Of a DNA stretch of 64,000 nt, positions 18,387-27,223 are shown piece after piece. Source of the stretch: Staphylococcus debuckii (GTDB taxonomy: Bacteria > Bacillota > Bacilli > Staphylococcales > Staphylococcaceae); NCBI RefSeq assembly GCF_003718735.1, contig NZ_CP033460.1, positions 620,001-684,000 on the forward strand. The letters are read 5' to 3'. Below the pieces are notes generated by a model, which did no database searches, had not been told where the DNA came from, and saw nothing but the letters and a program-made list of their open reading frames with translations. Each line of letters begins with the position of its first letter. Positions within the stretch are counted from its first letter, which is position 1. The position numbers and the translations under genes were made by a program.

Positions 18387-18403
18387 AGATTACACTGTTA
18401 TCT
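18387..18403. promoter_or_regulatory. Second 8-1-8 dyad, probable TetR operator O2
   Basis: AGATTACA-C-TGTTATCT repeats O1 with one mismatch. It ends directly before the ribosome site AAAGGAGG (18404-18411) of the S component. Centre-to-centre distance from O1 is 33 bp, about three helical turns, which favours binding on one DNA face. Confidence 0.65.
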
Positions 18404-18419
18404 AAAGGAGGTAACTTTT

Positions 18420-19001
18420 ATGCAAAATGAAAAAATTAACGTTAAGGATTACATTAATATCGGAGTATTTACTGCTATCTATATTGTTATTTTTATGATA
18501 GTAGGTATGATGGGGTTCATTCCGATATTGCTCTTTATTTATCCAGGTGCTATAGGATTAGCGTGTGCTTTGCCTATATTTATATTAATTTCTAAAACTA
18601 GAAAATTTGGAGTTCTTTCGATTACAGCTGTGATACTAACTCTTTTCATGCTCGTGACGGGTCATCCTTGGTTCGGCATATTAATATCGTTGCCAGCAGG
18701 AATCATTGGCGATTGGATTATGAAACTAGGCAGTTATAAAAATTGGATGAATTTATTAAGCGGTTATTGTGTTTTTTCACTATGGGTTTTAGGAGGATTT
18801 GCGCCTTTCTTCTTTGTTAGAGAAAATTATTTTAAACAATTAGAAAAAGGTTACGGTAAAGATTACGTTACTGCTATCAGTACGTTATTTTCTTATGAAA
18901 TGATTCCAGTTTTAATCCTAGTCTGTGTAATCGGAGCAGCTATTGGAGCTTGGATCTCGAGAGGTCTGTTGAAAAAACATTTTACCAATTTGGTGAATTG
19001 A
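18420..19001 (+). CDS. ECF transporter S component (MptD/Trep_Strep-like)
   Basis: 193 residues with about six membrane helices, few charged residues between them, and the GHPWFGILISLPAGIIGDW loop typical of the MptD-like family of putative ECF substrate-binding subunits. Such subunits capture a small substrate outside the cell and dock on a shared or dedicated T-A-A' module; here T and a double ATPase follow at once. The start ATG 18420 has AAAGGAGG. The Fur-box-like site suggests iron, haem or a metallophore as substrate, as for the S. lugdunensis LhaSTA haem transporter, but the sequence does not prove it. Confidence 0.78.
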   Translation: MQNEKINVKDYINIGVFTAIYIVIFMIVGMMGFIPILLFIYPGAIGLACALPIFILISKTRKFGVLSITAVILTLFMLVTGHPWFGILISLPAGIIGDWIMKLGSYKNWMNLLSGYCVFSLWVLGGFAPFFFVRENYFKQLEKGYGKDYVTAISTLFSYEMIPVLILVCVIGAAIGAWISRGLLKKHFTNLVN

Positions 19002-19002
19002 A

Positions 19003-19707
19003 ATGTGGGCTGCTAATGAAAATAAAAAATTTTTAGATCCTCGAATATGTTTAATATTAAGTCTTATTGTCTCCATTGCTTCAATGATTGGAAAAATTGA
19101 AGGACCAGGAATTTATTATAGATTAGCTGTAATTTTAATACCTGTATTTCTTTTGTTTTGGATTAAAAAGTGGATAATGAGTAGCTTGTTTTTTATTATT
19201 TTACTTTTAAGTTGGCTCTATGAGATTAAAATAGGACTGATGACTTCTAATATGTATACATTAATCGGATATATTATTTCGAATATTGTTACGAGATTTT
19301 TACCTTCTATATTGATGGGTTATTTTATCATTAACACTTTAACTGTAGATAAATTTATAAGAGGATTAGATTTATTAAAATTGCCGAGAGGTTTAATTAT
19401 TTCAATAGCAATTATGTTCAGATTTATACCGACTCTAATTGAAGAACATCATTATATTAAAAGTGCAAATAAAATGAAAGCTAACTTCACAGATTCTTAT
19501 ATTATAACTTTGCCGGTTATATCCCAACTTGTGCCGATTATTCATAGTGCTTTACGAATTTCCAACGATTTAACAATGTCAGTATTAACAAGAGGTTTAG
19601 ACATTAATAATACGAGAACTTCTATCATCCAACTAAAAATGAAATTTATTGATTATGCAATTTTAGGGATTACTATTGTATTGCTATATTTTAATTTAAT
19701 TACGTGA
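19003..19707 (+). CDS. ECF transporter T component (transmembrane coupling subunit)
   Basis: 234 residues with about five membrane helices. The cytoplasmic coupling region includes IHSALRISNDLTMSVLTRG, similar to the Ala-Arg-Gly coupling helices of EcfT. It would link the ATPase to the S component. Its start is one nucleotide after the S-component stop region and has only a weak ribosome site, so translation is probably coupled. The order S-T-A in one operon suggests a dedicated (group I) ECF transporter. Confidence 0.8.
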   Translation: MWAANENKKFLDPRICLILSLIVSIASMIGKIEGPGIYYRLAVILIPVFLLFWIKKWIMSSLFFIILLLSWLYEIKIGLMTSNMYTLIGYIISNIVTRFLPSILMGYFIINTLTVDKFIRGLDLLKLPRGLIISIAIMFRFIPTLIEEHHYIKSANKMKANFTDSYIITLPVISQLVPIIHSALRISNDLTMSVLTRGLDINNTRTSIIQLKMKFIDYAILGITIVLLYFNLIT

Positions 19708-19716
19708 GGTTGAATT

Positions 19717-21192
19717 ATGATTAAGTTAAATAATGTGAATTTTTCATATCAAGAAGACAAAAAAATACTTAAAAATATTAACTTACTAATAGAAAGTGGA
19801 AAAGTAATTGTTTTAGCAGGAAAATCAGGCTGCGGTAAGACGACCTTATTAAAAATATTAAATGGATTGATCCCTCATTTTGTTCCTGGAACTATAGAAG
19901 GGGAAGTCACAATTAATGAAAAAGATATTCGAGAACTAACATTTAGTGATATTTCCATGATTACTGGCACTGTCTTTCAAAATCCTAAAGCTCAATTTTT
20001 CTGTATGAATTCAACTAATGAATTAGCTTTTGAATCAGAAAATAATGGAGTGGACCCTGAATTAATTAAAGAGCAAATCAAGAAGTGTTCAGAGAAAATG
20101 AATATTAGTCATCTTTTAAATAAAGATATTTCAAAATTATCGGGAGGGCAAAAACAAATTATAGCATGTGCTTCAATTTCTATATTATCTCATGACGTTA
20201 TCCTTCTTGATGAACCGACTGCTAATTTAGATATTCAAGCGATTCAAAAAATAAAAGAACTCATTGCTGTATGGAAAAGTGAAGGAAAAACTATTATTGT
20301 GGCAGAACATAGACTGTCATATTTAATAAACTTATTGGACGAATTGATTATATTAGAAAACGGAGAGATTACGGATATATTGAACCACAATGAAGTTGCA
20401 ACGATGACTAATAAGCAATTTAACGAAGTGGGTCTAAGAAGCCCTTGGGCACCTATGCTTACTATCGATGATAATGAGAAAAATCATTCAAATGATTATA
20501 TTGAATTTGAAAATATCAAATTTAAATATAAATATGCTGAAGATAGTATATTAGATATACCTTTCCTCAAAATTCCAAAAGGTAAGGTAACTGCTTTAAT
20601 CGGTAATAATGGATGTGGAAAGAGCACCTTAGCTAAATATTTAGCAGGATTAGAAAAGAATTATTTTCATAAGTTCTTTTTCTTAAATAATAAAATTTTG
20701 ATGTCAAAAGAAGTATTCATGGTTTTTCAAGATGTAAATAATCAATTATCAGCTAATACTGTATTAAGTGAATGGGAAATTTGCAGTAAAAAATGTAGAG
20801 ATTTTGAACGTGAATCAACCCAACTGTTGAAAGAATTAAATTTAGAAATTAATCAAGAAATGAATCCCCAAAATTTGTCAGGAGGAGAAAAGCAAAGAGT
20901 TGCTATTGGAGAAGGGGTAATTGCACAAAGTGAAATACTGATATTAGATGAACCTACTAGCGGATTAGATTATTTTAATATGATTCGTATCGTAGAAGTA
21001 ATTAAGAAACTTATGAAAAAGAAGAAATTTACTGTTCTGCTTATCACTCATGATTATGATTTTCTTCTGAGATTAGCAAATGAAGTAGTGGTACTTGAAA
21101 ATGGTCGAGTAAGTGATCAATTTGAATTAAATAATAATTCTTTATCAAAATCAACCCTTTATTTTAAAGGAAGTGAATTTAAAATTGAATAA
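19717..21192 (+). CDS. ECF transporter ATPase with two fused ABC domains
   Basis: 491 residues carrying two complete nucleotide-binding domains. The first has GKSGCGKTT, LSGGQKQ and ILLDEPT; the second has GNNGCGKST, LSGGEKQRV and ILDEPTSG. The fusion replaces the usual EcfA1/A2 pair and energises uptake through the T and S subunits. It starts 9 nt after the T component and its 3' end overlaps the next gene. Strongly AT-rich with Ile/Asn-rich coding, like the rest of the cassette. Confidence 0.87.
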   Translation: MIKLNNVNFSYQEDKKILKNINLLIESGKVIVLAGKSGCGKTTLLKILNGLIPHFVPGTIEGEVTINEKDIRELTFSDISMITGTVFQNPKAQFFCMNSTNELAFESENNGVDPELIKEQIKKCSEKMNISHLLNKDISKLSGGQKQIIACASISILSHDVILLDEPTANLDIQAIQKIKELIAVWKSEGKTIIVAEHRLSYLINLLDELIILENGEITDILNHNEVATMTNKQFNEVGLRSPWAPMLTIDDNEKNHSNDYIEFENIKFKYKYAEDSILDIPFLKIPKGKVTALIGNNGCGKSTLAKYLAGLEKNYFHKFFFLNNKILMSKEVFMVFQDVNNQLSANTVLSEWEICSKKCRDFERESTQLLKELNLEINQEMNPQNLSGGEKQRVAIGEGVIAQSEILILDEPTSGLDYFNMIRIVEVIKKLMKKKKFTVLLITHDYDFLLRLANEVVVLENGRVSDQFELNNNSLSKSTLYFKGSEFKIE

Positions 21193-22927
21193 TATTAAAA
21201 TTTTGTATGGATATATGAGGGGATACAAAAAGTATATTTTATTATCTTTGATATTTTCAGCTTTAAGCGTAGTGGCAATGCTTACACCTTATTATAGTAT
21301 TTATAAAATACTGATGAATATTGTGCATAATGAAGATATCGAAGCAGTGAAGTATGGCCTTTTAGCTAGTATTGCGATTATCATTGGGATAATTATATAT
21401 TTTATTTCTTTATATTTAAGCCATATGAGTGCATTTGGTGTAGAAAGAAATATGAGAGATTATGGAATCGAGAAATTAATGAATGTTGAATTAGCTTTTT
21501 TCGATAATAATCAATCTGGAACAATTCGTAAAACGATTGATGACAACGCCGCTAAAACACATGTTTTTATAGCACATAATTTACCTGATTTAGTAGGAAT
21601 TTTAATTTCTCCCATTATTATTTTAATCTTTCTTTTTACTATTAATTGGGTAATGGGCCTGACTATGCTAGTTATAATATTAGCAGCTTTATTCTTAATC
21701 TATTTAATGGTCGGCAAAGTCAATAATATGAAAAAGTTCTTAAATTCATTAAATCAGATGATTTCTGATGGTACTGAATATATTCGTGGGATACAAGTAA
21801 TAAAAATTTTCAATGCTTCATTTAAAAGATTTTTAAATTTCAAAAAAAGTGTAGGAGATTATAGTAGGTGGGCTACAAATTATGCATTCTCAGCAAGAGT
21901 TCCTTATGTAATTAACCAGATTCTACTACACGGAGTCAGTATTTTAATTTTATTGGCAACGTTGCCTTTCATTACACATTCTACAGACTTCAACCAATTT
22001 TATGTTTCGATTATCTTTACAGTACTTGTAAATGGTCAGATTGTATTATTTCTATCCAAAATTATGAATACGGGTGAAAATGTTTCGCTGGCTATTCAGA
22101 TAGTGGGCGAAGTGGAAAATATATTCAGTAATTATAATTTTAATCAATTTGATGAAAGTTCAAATAAAAAAATAGGGGGGAATATAGAGGTAAAAGATTT
22201 AAGTTTTACTTATGATAGCGATAAATATGCTTTAAAAGATATTAATTTTTCTATACCTACTAAAAGTATCGTAGCAATTGTTGGTTCATCTGGCTCTGGA
22301 AAGTCTACTATAGCAAAAGTGCTTAGTAAGATGTACGGTAATTATGAAGGAAGTATTAAGATAGGCGAACAAGAATTAAAAGATATTAACGAAGTTGATT
22401 ATATGAATTATATGACCTATGTTTTTCAAGGTATGAAATTATATAATATATCTATTTACGATAATTTAAAACTCGTAAACGAAAATATTACTGACAAGGA
22501 TATTGAGGAAGCTGTACAAAAAGCACAATGTCAAGATATCATAGAAAAGTTGCCTAAAGGATTGAACACTGTGATTGGTGGACAACATGTGAAATTATCA
22601 GGCGGGGAGATACAGCGTCTAGTGTTATGTAGAGCACTATTAAGAAATACTGAATTTTTAATTGTAGATGAAGTGACCGCTTCGATTGATCCGGTTAATG
22701 AATATAAAATTCAATGTATCCTCGAAGAACTAGTGAAAGAAAAAACTGTGGTCGTTATTTCCCATAAGTTAAATCTAGTTAAAATGGCACAACAAGTCCT
22801 TGTCATGGATCAAGGAAAAATTATACAAAAAGGTTCTCATCAAGAGCTCTTGTTAGAGGACGGTATTTATAAAACAATGTTTGAGAGATATAGACAAACT
22901 AAGATGTGGAAGTTAGGTGAGTCTTAA
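21185..22927 (+). CDS. ABC-exporter-fold half transporter 1 (YbtP/IrtA-like arrangement)
   Basis: About 580 residues: six membrane helices (1-300) followed by an ATPase domain with GSSGSGKST, LSGGEIQRL, LIVDEVTAS and the H-loop SHKLN. All catalytic residues are present. I prefer TTG 21185 because AAAGGAAG lies about 11 nt upstream; GTG 21173 is in frame but too close. With the next gene it should form a heterodimer. Pairs of exporter-fold ABC proteins next to ECF genes are known for siderophore uptake (YbtPQ; equibactin locus, as I recall), so import of a metal chelate is possible despite the fold. Export is the alternative. Confidence 0.8.
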   Translation: MNNIKILYGYMRGYKKYILLSLIFSALSVVAMLTPYYSIYKILMNIVHNEDIEAVKYGLLASIAIIIGIIIYFISLYLSHMSAFGVERNMRDYGIEKLMNVELAFFDNNQSGTIRKTIDDNAAKTHVFIAHNLPDLVGILISPIIILIFLFTINWVMGLTMLVIILAALFLIYLMVGKVNNMKKFLNSLNQMISDGTEYIRGIQVIKIFNASFKRFLNFKKSVGDYSRWATNYAFSARVPYVINQILLHGVSILILLATLPFITHSTDFNQFYVSIIFTVLVNGQIVLFLSKIMNTGENVSLAIQIVGEVENIFSNYNFNQFDESSNKKIGGNIEVKDLSFTYDSDKYALKDINFSIPTKSIVAIVGSSGSGKSTIAKVLSKMYGNYEGSIKIGEQELKDINEVDYMNYMTYVFQGMKLYNISIYDNLKLVNENITDKDIEEAVQKAQCQDIIEKLPKGLNTVIGGQHVKLSGGEIQRLVLCRALLRNTEFLIVDEVTASIDPVNEYKIQCILEELVKEKTVVVISHKLNLVKMAQQVLVMDQGKIIQKGSHQELLLEDGIYKTMFERYRQTKMWKLGES

Positions 22928-24654
22928 TGATGAAATATATTAAAAACAAATTCGCCTTGTCAGATCAAGGCGCAAAGAATTATATTATATCAGTTATTTT
23001 TGAACTGTTGAATAATATTTGTAATATGCTTCCAATGGTCTTGTTTATCTATTTTTTATACGAGTTAGACATGTATATAAATAATTCGAATTATAATGCT
23101 ATTCGTTGGCAGACTTACTTAATTTCAGCTGCAGTCATCATTGTTTTGATGTACATTTTTAATTATTTGAGTTATTCTAGCAACTTTATTAATACCTATA
23201 AAGAAAGTGAAAATACACGAATGAATATTGCTGAAAAACTCTACAAGTTACCAGTTTCTTATTTTTCAAGAAAATCCGCTGCTGAAACGAGCAATATTTT
23301 ATTAAATGATATTGGCGATTTAGAAATGTTTTTATCTCATGCTTTACCTAAAATAACAGGATTACTGCCAATTATTGTACTTTTTTTAATTGGTTTATCA
23401 ACATTAAATCTTACTATTACTCTTCTATGTTCCTTAGTTATTCCACTTTCATATATTGTATTTCTAGTTTCTAAAAAATACGAGATTCATGCTTATCAAA
23501 GTTATTTAAAAACGTTGACTTATCAAAGTGAGCAATATCAAGAACAGATTGAAATGATAAAGGAAACGCGTCTATTAAATCAAAAAGAAAAAGCTTTAGA
23601 TAAAATTAAAAAGTTATTAAAATCACAAGAAAAAATGCATATGAAGTCTGAGATTCCCGGCGTTATATCACAAGGGTTAATTAATATTTTATTAACTTCA
23701 GGAATAGGTATTGTAATTGTTACAACTGCTTATTACTATGCTATGCATAAAATTTCTTTTGTATTATTGATCATTTTCTTAATTTCTTTTAGCAGGTTAT
23801 ATTCGTTAATAATACAAATATACGAATTATCAGCTATATCACGTTATGTTAAAGTAAGAATCAATAGAATTAACGAATTATTAAATGAACCTGAAATAAA
23901 AGGAGCTGAGAAGCCTGATAATAAGGATTCAACTTTTACTATACAAAACTTAACCTTTGCTTATAACGAAAATATAATTTTAAACAATCTCAACTTTGTA
24001 GTTGAAGAGAATAGAATTACTGCTGTTGTGGGAGCTTCAGGTTCAGGTAAAACAACGTTGCTTCGCGTATTAGCTAAGCTATATGAATATAATAGCGGAA
24101 CAATTTATTTTGGAAAACATAAACTTGAAAATTTATCACCGTCTGCGTTCTATGAAAAGATATCAGTCGTTTTTCAAGATGTAACACTCTTTAATACAAC
24201 AATTATGGAAAATATTAGAATAGGTAATCAAGGTGCTACTGACGAAGAAGTGATTCAAGCAGCTGAAATGGCAAGGTGTAGTGAGTTTATTCAACAATTG
24301 CCAGAAGGCTACCAAACGATCATAGGAGAAAATGGTTCAAGGTTATCAGGAGGAGAAGGTCAAAGGTTATCAATCGCACGTGCTTTTTTAAAAAATACAC
24401 CAATCTTATTTTTAGATGAAATAAGTGCCTCTTTAGATTCATTGAATGAGTATGAGGTCCAGAAAGCTCTTACAAAGTTAGTGAAAGATAAAACCGTAAT
24501 AGTAGTTGCTCATAGACTTAAGACTATTGAAAATGCTGATAAAATTATAGTATTAGATAAAGGGCAAATTATTGAAGAGGGCTCTAAAGATGAATTATTA
24601 AAAATAAATAATGGTATATTCGCTAAAATGTATAATTTTGAAAATACAATTTAG
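22927..24654 (+). CDS. ABC-exporter-fold half transporter 2 (YbtQ/IrtB-like arrangement)
   Basis: 575 residues, six membrane helices then an ATPase domain: GASGSGKTT, RLSGGEGQRLS, LFLDEISASLD and H-loop VVAHRLK. The start ATG 22927 overlaps the stop of the preceding half transporter (TAATG), so the two subunits are co-translated and likely heterodimerise. It is the last gene of the cassette and is followed at once by the second copy of the duplicated terminator. Confidence 0.82.
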   Translation: MMKYIKNKFALSDQGAKNYIISVIFELLNNICNMLPMVLFIYFLYELDMYINNSNYNAIRWQTYLISAAVIIVLMYIFNYLSYSSNFINTYKESENTRMNIAEKLYKLPVSYFSRKSAAETSNILLNDIGDLEMFLSHALPKITGLLPIIVLFLIGLSTLNLTITLLCSLVIPLSYIVFLVSKKYEIHAYQSYLKTLTYQSEQYQEQIEMIKETRLLNQKEKALDKIKKLLKSQEKMHMKSEIPGVISQGLINILLTSGIGIVIVTTAYYYAMHKISFVLLIIFLISFSRLYSLIIQIYELSAISRYVKVRINRINELLNEPEIKGAEKPDNKDSTFTIQNLTFAYNENIILNNLNFVVEENRITAVVGASGSGKTTLLRVLAKLYEYNSGTIYFGKHKLENLSPSAFYEKISVVFQDVTLFNTTIMENIRIGNQGATDEEVIQAAEMARCSEFIQQLPEGYQTIIGENGSRLSGGEGQRLSIARAFLKNTPILFLDEISASLDSLNEYEVQKALTKLVKDKTVIVVAHRLKTIENADKIIVLDKGQIIEEGSKDELLKINNGIFAKMYNFENTI

Positions 24655-24663
24655 ATTATGTAG

Positions 24664-24690
24664 CCTGGCTCGTAGTGGAGTCAGGTTTCT
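24664..24690 (+). terminator. Rho-independent terminator (second copy of the duplicated element)
   Basis: CCTGGCTC-GTAGTG-GAGTCAGG stem followed by TTTCTTTG. Only two positions differ from 17582-17608. Confidence 0.75.
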
Positions 24691-24767
24691 TTGTGTAGCG
24701 TGTTTGAAAACAAAATAGAAATAATTCAACTTGTCAGTAATAGATGTATTTGTACACTAATAGATGA

Positions 24768-24773
24768 TATAAT
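24768..24773 (+). promoter_or_regulatory. -10 element of the Fst-like toxin RNA
   Basis: TATAAT about 7 nt before the probable 5' end of the toxin message; the -35 (TGTATT, 24745-24750) is weak. The leader then folds: CTTCCG (24790-24795) pairs with CGGAAG (24809-24814), covering the start of the ribosome site. Confidence 0.55.
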
Positions 24774-24826
24774 ATTGAAGTCGCTTTTGCTTCCGGCGAT
24801 AATTTCGACGGAAGGAGGTGCTGAAT

Positions 24827-24922
24827 ATGCAAATGATTTTCTTACACATCATTGCGCCAGTCATCAGTGGCTGTGTAGTTGCGTACTTTACTTATTGGCT
24901 TAGTAGTAAACGTAATAAATAA
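24827..24922 (+). CDS. Fst-family type I toxin (31-residue membrane peptide)
   Basis: The peptide starts MQMIFLHIIAPVISG and ends YWLSSKRNK: one hydrophobic helix with an internal Pro, then a short polar, basic tail, the known layout of Fst-like toxins of staphylococci and plasmid pAD1. GGAAGGAGGTG precedes the ATG. The 5' (GTCGCTTTT, 24780-24788) and 3' (AAAAGCGAC, 24922-24930) flanks are complementary, as in the inactive full-length Fst message. Overproduced toxin inserts in the membrane; an antisense RNA encoded downstream would block translation. Confidence 0.88.
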   Translation: MQMIFLHIIAPVISGCVVAYFTYWLSSKRNK

Positions 24923-24939
24923 AAAGCGACAATAAGCCG

Positions 24940-25006
24940 CATCAAAAAATCCCCTCACTACCGCAAATAGTGAGGGGATTGGTGCATATATGCAAATGAT
25001 TTTCTT
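24940..25006 (-). ncRNA. Antitoxin RNA (RNAII) of the Fst-like locus
   Basis: A minus-strand promoter (TTGTAT, 25043-25038; 18-nt spacer; TATAAT, 25019-25014) would start RNA near 25006. The RNA begins with the complement of ATGCAAATGATTTTCTT (24990-25006), which is repeated exactly at the toxin start (24827-24843), so the antitoxin can pair with the toxin initiation site. It then runs into the shared stem ATCCCCTCACTA/TAGTGAGGGGAT near 24948-24980, a bidirectional terminator. This converges on the toxin RNA as in the par locus of pAD1. Confidence 0.75.
24946..24980. terminator. Shared bidirectional terminator of the toxin-antitoxin locus
   Basis: ATCCCCTCACTA and TAGTGAGGGGAT form a 12-bp stem around CCGCAAA. 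The flanking A-tract gives a U-tract for minus-strand RNA. Confidence 0.75.
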
Positions 25007-25142
25007 CTTGTATATTATAACACTATTTAGCGGAGAAATACAAGGCTTCACAACTCGAAGGTTATTTAAATATATTTTGATGACATAAGAACTATCTGAT
25101 ATTACAAGTAATGAAGCATGAAAAATAACTGCATCAAAAAAA

Positions 25143-25161
25143 CGAGCCCCATAGGAGCTCG
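25143..25161 (-). terminator. Terminator of fda
   Basis: CGAGC...GCTCG stem, with a T-tract on the minus strand (A-tract at 25135-25141), placed 21-40 nt after the fda stop. Confidence 0.75.
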
Positions 25162-25181
25162 CTTAATAACATAACCTTAAA

Positions 25182-26072
25182 TTATGCTTTGTTTACTGAA
25201 GCATCGAAGATTGAATCGATTGCTTCTTGTAAATTTTTATTAAATTCTTCATCTGATTGTTTAACGTTCAAGTCAGATACTAATGCACGAGAGAAGCTTG
25301 CGATTAATCCGTCATTTTGTTTCAAGATTTTGTTTGCTTCGTCACGGCTGTAACCGCCTGATAAAGCAACTACACGGATAACTTGTGGATGTTCAATTAA
25401 TTCACTGTAAGCATTTACTTTAGTTGGAATAGTTAATTTCAACATTACATATTGATCTTTTTTCAAGTTATCTAATTCAGCTTTGATTGCTTCAGCTAAG
25501 TTAGCTTCGATCGCTTCTTTATCTTTAGCATTGATATTAACTTCAGGTTCGATAATTGGTACTAAACCAGCTGAGATAATTTCTTTTGCAACTTCGAATT
25601 GTTGTTTAACAACTTTTTCAATTGCTTCTTTATTATTTTCTAAGATATTAGAACGCATTTTAGTACCGAAGATACCACGTTCGTTCGCACGATCTAATAA
25701 TTTGTCTAAGTCTGGAATAGGTTTCATTAATTGAACGCCGTCAGTTTCTTCAGCTAAACCTTTGTCGACTTTCAAGAATGGAACGATACCTTTATCTGCT
25801 AAATATGCACCAGTGTATTTGCCCTCAACTTCACGGTCCATAGTTTGTTCGAAAAGAATCGCACCTAAGATTTTTTCTCCATCAAATGCAGGTGAAGTAA
25901 TGATACGAGTACGCATTTCGTGTACTAGGTTGAACATTTCTTCATCGTTAGAGTATTCGTTTTCTTCAACGCCATAATCTTTTAGCGCTTTCGGAGTACT
26001 ACCACCGCTTTGGTCTAATGCTGCGATAAATCCTTTACCATTTTTAATTTTGTCAAATTGTTCTTGGTTCAT
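25182..26072 (-). CDS. fda: Fructose-bisphosphate aldolase class I
   Basis: 296 residues, the length of the staphylococcal class I enzyme (described from S. carnosus). It cleaves fructose 1,6-bisphosphate to dihydroxyacetone phosphate and glyceraldehyde 3-phosphate in the cytoplasm through a Schiff-base lysine. Conserved stretches include [45 protein letters not shown] and [17 protein letters not shown] 26072 follows GGAAAGAGGAGTG. A weak cre-like sequence (AGAAAACGCTTACC, 26174-26187) lies upstream. It has its own terminator and reads against the neighbouring toxin locus. Confidence 0.95.
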   Translation of the reverse strand: MNQEQFDKIKNGKGFIAALDQSGGSTPKALKDYGVEENEYSNDEEMFNLVHEMRTRIITSPAFDGEKILGAILFEQTMDREVEGKYTGAYLADKGIVPFLKVDKGLAEETDGVQLMKPIPDLDKLLDRANERGIFGTKMRSNILENNKEAIEKVVKQQFEVAKEIISAGLVPIIEPEVNINAKDKEAIEANLAEAIKAELDNLKKDQYVMLKLTIPTKVNAYSELIEHPQVIRVVALSGGYSRDEANKILKQNDGLIASFSRALVSDLNVKQSDEEFNKNLQEAIDSIFDASVNKA

Positions 26073-26240
26073 TTATTGACACTCCTCTTTCCGCATTTTG
26101 CTTTATCTCTTTCACACCTCTAGTATGGTAAAAAAATATTGATTTCGCAAATACTTTACATCAAAAAAACTTAAGAAAACGCTTACCTTTAAAAATTCTT
26201 TAAAAAGTCGCTATAATAGCGTTGAGAGAGGGTGAAACGT

Positions 26241-26947
26241 GTGAGTCAAATTGATCAATTATTCATAGGTGGTATTCAAAAAATAGGTGATTCACAAGCT
26301 GAAAATCGTCTAGATCAAGAATGGACAACAGCAGCTTTTAAAAAGCCGACCACAAAGGCTGTTTTTTAACAGAAACTGGTTTAGAAGGCGACGATGTAGG
26401 CGATAAGAAGCACCATGGAGGTCCCGAAAAAGCCTTGTATGCGTATAGTAAAAGTCATTATGAAAAGTGGGCAGCTGAATATCCTGCTATCCAGTTTGAA
26501 GCTGGGTTAAACGGGGAAAATGTTTCGGTCATTGATATGGATGAAACTACCGTTTGTATAGGTGACATTTATCAAATCGGAGAAGCAATTGTACAAGTTT
26601 CGCAACCTCGCAGACCATGTTGGAAGCCAGGGAGACGCGTACGCTGGATTGAATGGGGCAATCGTATTCAAGCAACAGGACGCACAGGGTGGTATTTCCG
26701 AGTATTAAAGGAAGGGAATATTCAGCAGCATGATGTTTTCCAATTAATAGAGCAGCCGTGTGCAGAGTGGACCATAGTAGAAATGAATGATGTCCTTTAT
26801 CATCACACCGATAATGTGAAAAAGCTGCGTGAGTTGCTTGCAAGCGATTATACGCCGACTTCTTGGAAAGATGAAATTACACAAATTTTAAATGGGGAAA
26901 CGGTAGATCATACGAGACGGTTGTATGGTCCGAATATTGAGTATTAA
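26241..26947 (+). pseudogene. MOSC-domain protein (YiiM-like) with a frameshift in a T tract
   Basis: GTG 26241 (after GAGAGGGTGA) opens a frame that stops at 26367-26369. Adding one T to the six-T run at 26362-26367 restores the frame through TETGLEGDDVGDKKHHGGPEKALYAYSKSHY to the stop at 26945-26947, giving about 235 residues. The segment matches MOSC/YiiM proteins, which handle sulfur from molybdenum-cofactor-type chemistry and can reduce N-hydroxylated bases. The conserved cysteine is in RRPCWKPG. So the gene is inactivated by one base, or the base was lost in sequencing. Confidence 0.82.
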
Positions 26948-26952
26948 GACAA

Positions 26953-27223
26953 AAGAAAAGACTTACGCTGGGCTAGCGTAAGTCTCCCAAATCACACACT
27001 CATGAGATTTTACCGCAAAGAAGGGGTAGGAAATCTGCGGCACATCTTCACATGAGCGATATTACTAATGTTCGTCAAGGAATAGGATTGCCTAATCATT
27101 TAGTGCCTTTGCACTCTTTACATCTTCAATAGTGTGTGGGTTTTAATTAAGTGCAATTTTGGCTTATTTAATATTTATGAAAATAGGTTGAATATCGCAT
27201 TGTCAGATTGAGGAGGGTAATCT
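26953..27223 (-). ncRNA. Candidate small regulatory RNA (minus strand)
   Basis: No coding frame explains this gap. On the minus strand a terminator (AGACTTACGCT/AGCGTAAGTCT, 26985-26959, then TTTCTTTT) has no gene to end. Upstream of it are a stem closing near 27138/26991 (CACACACT with AGTGTGTG), a hairpin CCGCA...TGCGG with the loop motif CCTACCCCTT, and near the 5' end a hairpin AGATTGAG...CTCAATCT with ACCCTCC. C-rich loops are typical of staphylococcal sRNAs that bind ribosome sites. A TATACT -10 lies at 27235-27230, but the -35 is weak, so the 5' end is uncertain; a shorter form starting near 27121 is possible. I cannot name the family. Confidence 0.5.

Noticed and set aside
24691..24903. 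70-codon plus-strand frame over the toxin region
   Set aside because: It starts upstream of the toxin promoter, lacks a ribosome site and ends inside the toxin gene in another frame; the 31-codon toxin explains the region.
26174..26187. cre site upstream of fda
   Set aside because: It mismatches the consensus at both ends, so it is mentioned only as weak and not listed as a feature.
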